Assembly: GCF_039602135.1 (NCBI RefSeq)
Contig: NZ_CP125942.1
Coordinates: 310,001 to 374,000, forward strand
Length of the DNA: 64,000 nt
Direction: 5' to 3'
Origin: Glutamicibacter sp. B1
GTDB lineage: Bacteria > Actinomycetota > Actinomycetes > Actinomycetales > Micrococcaceae
Position numbers and translations under genes: made by a program. Positions 62,128 through 64,000 of the stretch are shown here, one piece after another (within the stretch, counting starts at the first letter, position 1; every line of letters starts with the position of its first letter). The notes beneath the pieces are model-generated. The model had not been told where the DNA came from and searched no databases. It saw only the letters and a program-made list of their open reading frames with translations.

Positions 62128-62248
62128 GACCACTGCCTCCAATAAATTAAGCTGATGCGTCAATCATGACTCACTTATGTTGACGTGTCAACTATATTGG
62201 GGATGGGTTAACTAACGGATGAAACCCTGCCGATGAATCGAAGACACA

Positions 62249-62287
62249 AAAACGGTGGCCCTCCTCATCGAGGAGAACCACCGTTTT
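62249..62287 (-). terminator. terminator after purL
   Basis: Outer stem AAAACGGTGG / CCACCGTTTT with inner CTCCTC / GAGGAG pairing. On the minus strand it ends in TTTTTG. Confidence 0.88.
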
Positions 62288-62302
62288 AGCTTGACTTAGT
62301 GC

Positions 62303-64000
62303 TTAGCCGAAGTACTTCTTCATGGTGCCTTCGTTGGCTTCGCGAAGCTCCTGCACCGAAACGGTGAATTCGCCCTGAACCTCCAACGAACCGGACTGTG
62401 CATCAACGATACCCAGGCGAGCCACGGTGACACCGCGAGCGCTGGTCATATCGTTGAAACGAACCTCTTCGCTGCGTGGAACTGCAACCACTGCGCGAGC
62501 CTGAGTCTCGGAGAACAGTGCGGTGAAGGAATCAACACCGTCACGATCCTTGATCTCATCCAGTGCCACGCGAGCGCCAACGCCAAAGCGCAGAACCATC
62601 TCGGACAGGGCTGCCGCCAGGCCGCCTTCGGAGAGATCGTGGGCAGCGTCGATCATGCCGTCGCGGCTGGCGTTGATCAAGATCGCGCCCAGTTCCTTTT
62701 CAGCAGCCAGGTCAACTACTGGTGGAACGCCACCGAGGTGACCACGCAGGTTAGCGAACTCGGAGCCATCCAACTCATCCTTGGTGGTACCGATCAGGTA
62801 GATCGCCTGACCGTCAGCTTCTTCACGCCATCCCGAAGGGGTGCGGCGAGCGACGTCATCGAACTTACCCAGGGTGGCAACCACTGGGGTTGGGTGGATC
62901 GCCTTGTCGCCGGTCTGGTTGTACAGCGAAACGTTACCGCCGGTCACCGGAACACCAAGCTCCATGCAAGCATCGGAGAGGCCGCGGATACCCTCGGCCA
63001 GCTGCCACATGACATCTGGATCCTCAGGGGAACCGTAGTTCAGGCAGTCAGAGACCGCTGCTGGGATGGCGCCGGAGGTGGCAACGTTACGGTAGGACTC
63101 GGCCAGAGCCAACTGGGCACCGGCGTATGGGTCCAAGTAGGTGTAACGACCGTTGGCATCGGTAGCGATGGCCACGCCCAAACCGGTGGACTCGTCGATA
63201 CGGACCACACCGGAATCATCCGGCGCCGCCAAAGCGGTGTTGCCGCCAACATAACGGTCGTACTGGTTGGTGATCCAGGACTTGTCGCACATATTCGGGC
63301 TAGCCATCAGCTCAAGCACGGCAGCCTTGAGCTCATCTCCAGTAGCTGGCAAGTTCTGGCCGGCCGCCGAGGACTTGAAGTTATCAGCCTGCAGGGCATC
63401 CTGCCATTCTGGGCGAGCGTACGGGCGATCGTAGACCGGGCCGTCGTGAGCGACGGTCTTCGGATCCACATCCACGATGACCTCACCCTTCCAGGTGATG
63501 ATCAAGCGGTCGGTGTCGGTCACCTCGCCCAGCCAGGAGTATTCCACGTTCCACTTGGCCATGACTGCCTCGAACGCTTCAACGTTCTCGGGAGTGACCA
63601 CGGCCATCATGCGTTCCTGGGACTCCGACATCAGGATTTCACCCGGGGTCAGGGTGGAGTCGCGCAGCAGTACGTCGGTCAGCTCGACCTGCATGCCGCC
63701 TTCACCGTTGGAAGCCAGCTCACTGGTAGCGCAAGAAATACCTGCGGCGCCCAGATCCTGGATACCCTCAACCAGCGAAGCCTTGAACAGCTCCAAGCAG
63801 CACTCGATCAGGACCTTCTCAGCGAAGGGGTCACCGACCTGCACTGCAGGGCGCTTGGAAGGCTTGGTGTCATCGAAGGATTCGGAAGCCAGCACCGAAG
63901 CGCCACCGATGCCATCGCCACCGGTGCGTGCACCGAAGAGCACGACCTTATTGCCCACGCCCGAAGCGTTAGCCAGGCGTAGGTCTTCGTGACGCAGTGC
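62303..64000 (-). CDS. purL: phosphoribosylformylglycinamidine synthase subunit PurL, C-terminal part
   Basis: The reading frame is open to the right edge, so the window holds the last 565 residues of a protein usually ~740-770 long. It enters as [88 protein letters not shown] and [17 protein letters not shown] are characteristic. It catalyses ATP- and glutamine-dependent FGAR to FGAM conversion in purine synthesis, with PurQ and PurS supplied elsewhere. Internal GTG or ATG codons near 63958 are not starts. Confidence 0.97.
   Translation of the reverse strand, partial: ALRHEDLRLANASGVGNKVVLFGARTGGDGIGGASVLASESFDDTKPSKRPAVQVGDPFAEKVLIECCLELFKASLVEGIQDLGAAGISCATSELASNGEGGMQVELTDVLLRDSTLTPGEILMSESQERMMAVVTPENVEAFEAVMAKWNVEYSWLGEVTDTDRLIITWKGEVIVDVDPKTVAHDGPVYDRPYARPEWQDALQADNFKSSAAGQNLPATGDELKAAVLELMASPNMCDKSWITNQYDRYVGGNTALAAPDDSGVVRIDESTGLGVAIATDANGRYTYLDPYAGAQLALAESYRNVATSGAIPAAVSDCLNYGSPEDPDVMWQLAEGIRGLSDACMELGVPVTGGNVSLYNQTGDKAIHPTPVVATLGKFDDVARRTPSGWREEADGQAIYLIGTTKDELDGSEFANLRGHLGGVPPVVDLAAEKELGAILINASRDGMIDAAHDLSEGGLAAALSEMVLRFGVGARVALDEIKDRDGVDSFTALFSETQARAVVAVPRSEEVRFNDMTSARGVTVARLGIVDAQSGSLEVQGEFTVSVQELREANEGTMKKYFG

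Noticed and set aside
62639..63982. 447-codon open frame antisense to purL
   Set aside because: It is a shadow of the strongly biased purL coding strand; PurL motifs are unambiguous on the other strand.
1..64000. CRISPR arrays, rRNA or tRNA genes, prophage genes
   Set aside because: No regularly spaced direct repeats, no rRNA or tRNA sequence and no phage structural genes were seen on reading.

Overview
This 64 kb window is chromosomal DNA of a moderately high-GC actinobacterium. A Micrococcaceae member of the Arthrobacter/Glutamicibacter type fits best. The indications are a FurA-KatG pair, corynebacterial-type HtaA/HmuTUV heme uptake, an IdeR/DtxR box, LAxTG cell-wall anchoring, actinobacterial S-box SAM riboswitches and a stand-alone PurL. 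The genus is inferred from protein character, not from a marker gene.

Layout. 0-4.2 kb is a decayed accessory patch: a secreted protein of unknown function, then relics of a Tn3-type resolvase, an IS3-family transposase and an XRE regulator. 4.2-10.6 kb holds metY with a coupled CoA-binding protein behind a SAM riboswitch, a histidine phosphatase, an ECF sigma factor overlapping ogt, and a shikimate-dehydrogenase-like gene divergent from an MHS transporter. 10.8-17.5 kb is a catabolic regulon (FAD oxidoreductase, AGCS symporter, GntR regulator, DapA-type lyase, aldehyde dehydrogenase) in which three promoters carry the same GTGATCAC palindrome. 17.5-22.8 kb carries katG, furA and a BCCT transporter with a long leader. 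22.8-28.3 kb has acsA behind a SAM riboswitch and a short ORF, divergent from a riboswitch-led pair of DszC-like and DszA-like monooxygenases. 28.4-38 kb is the heme island: heme oxygenase, hmuTUV, two HtaA proteins (one fused to a WxL-like domain), another anchored surface protein and a DUF916-like partner. 38.2-47.7 kb holds two complete methionine ABC transporters, each behind its own SAM riboswitch, the second followed by a second DszC/DszA-like pair. 47.7-53.4 kb is mixed small genes, a cell-wall-anchored 5'-nucleotidase, an HNH-type lipoprotein and another lipoprotein. 53.4-58.1 kb has a TPP riboswitch leading an SDR and a DszA-like monooxygenase, then a siderophore-binding lipoprotein and a siderophore-interacting protein. 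58.3-64 kb has a PhnA-like protein, an RclA-like flavoprotein, an F420-reductase-like/luciferase-like pair, and purL running off the right edge.

How it works together. The strongest theme is sulfur. Five SAM riboswitches appear to place methionine import, sulfide incorporation (MetY), presumptive organosulfur oxidation (two monooxygenase pairs) and possibly acetate re-activation (AcsA, since MetY releases acetate) under one metabolite. A TPP riboswitch controls a related monooxygenase. A second theme is iron and heme acquisition, and a third is oxidative or chemical damage (KatG/FurA, Ogt, RclA-like).
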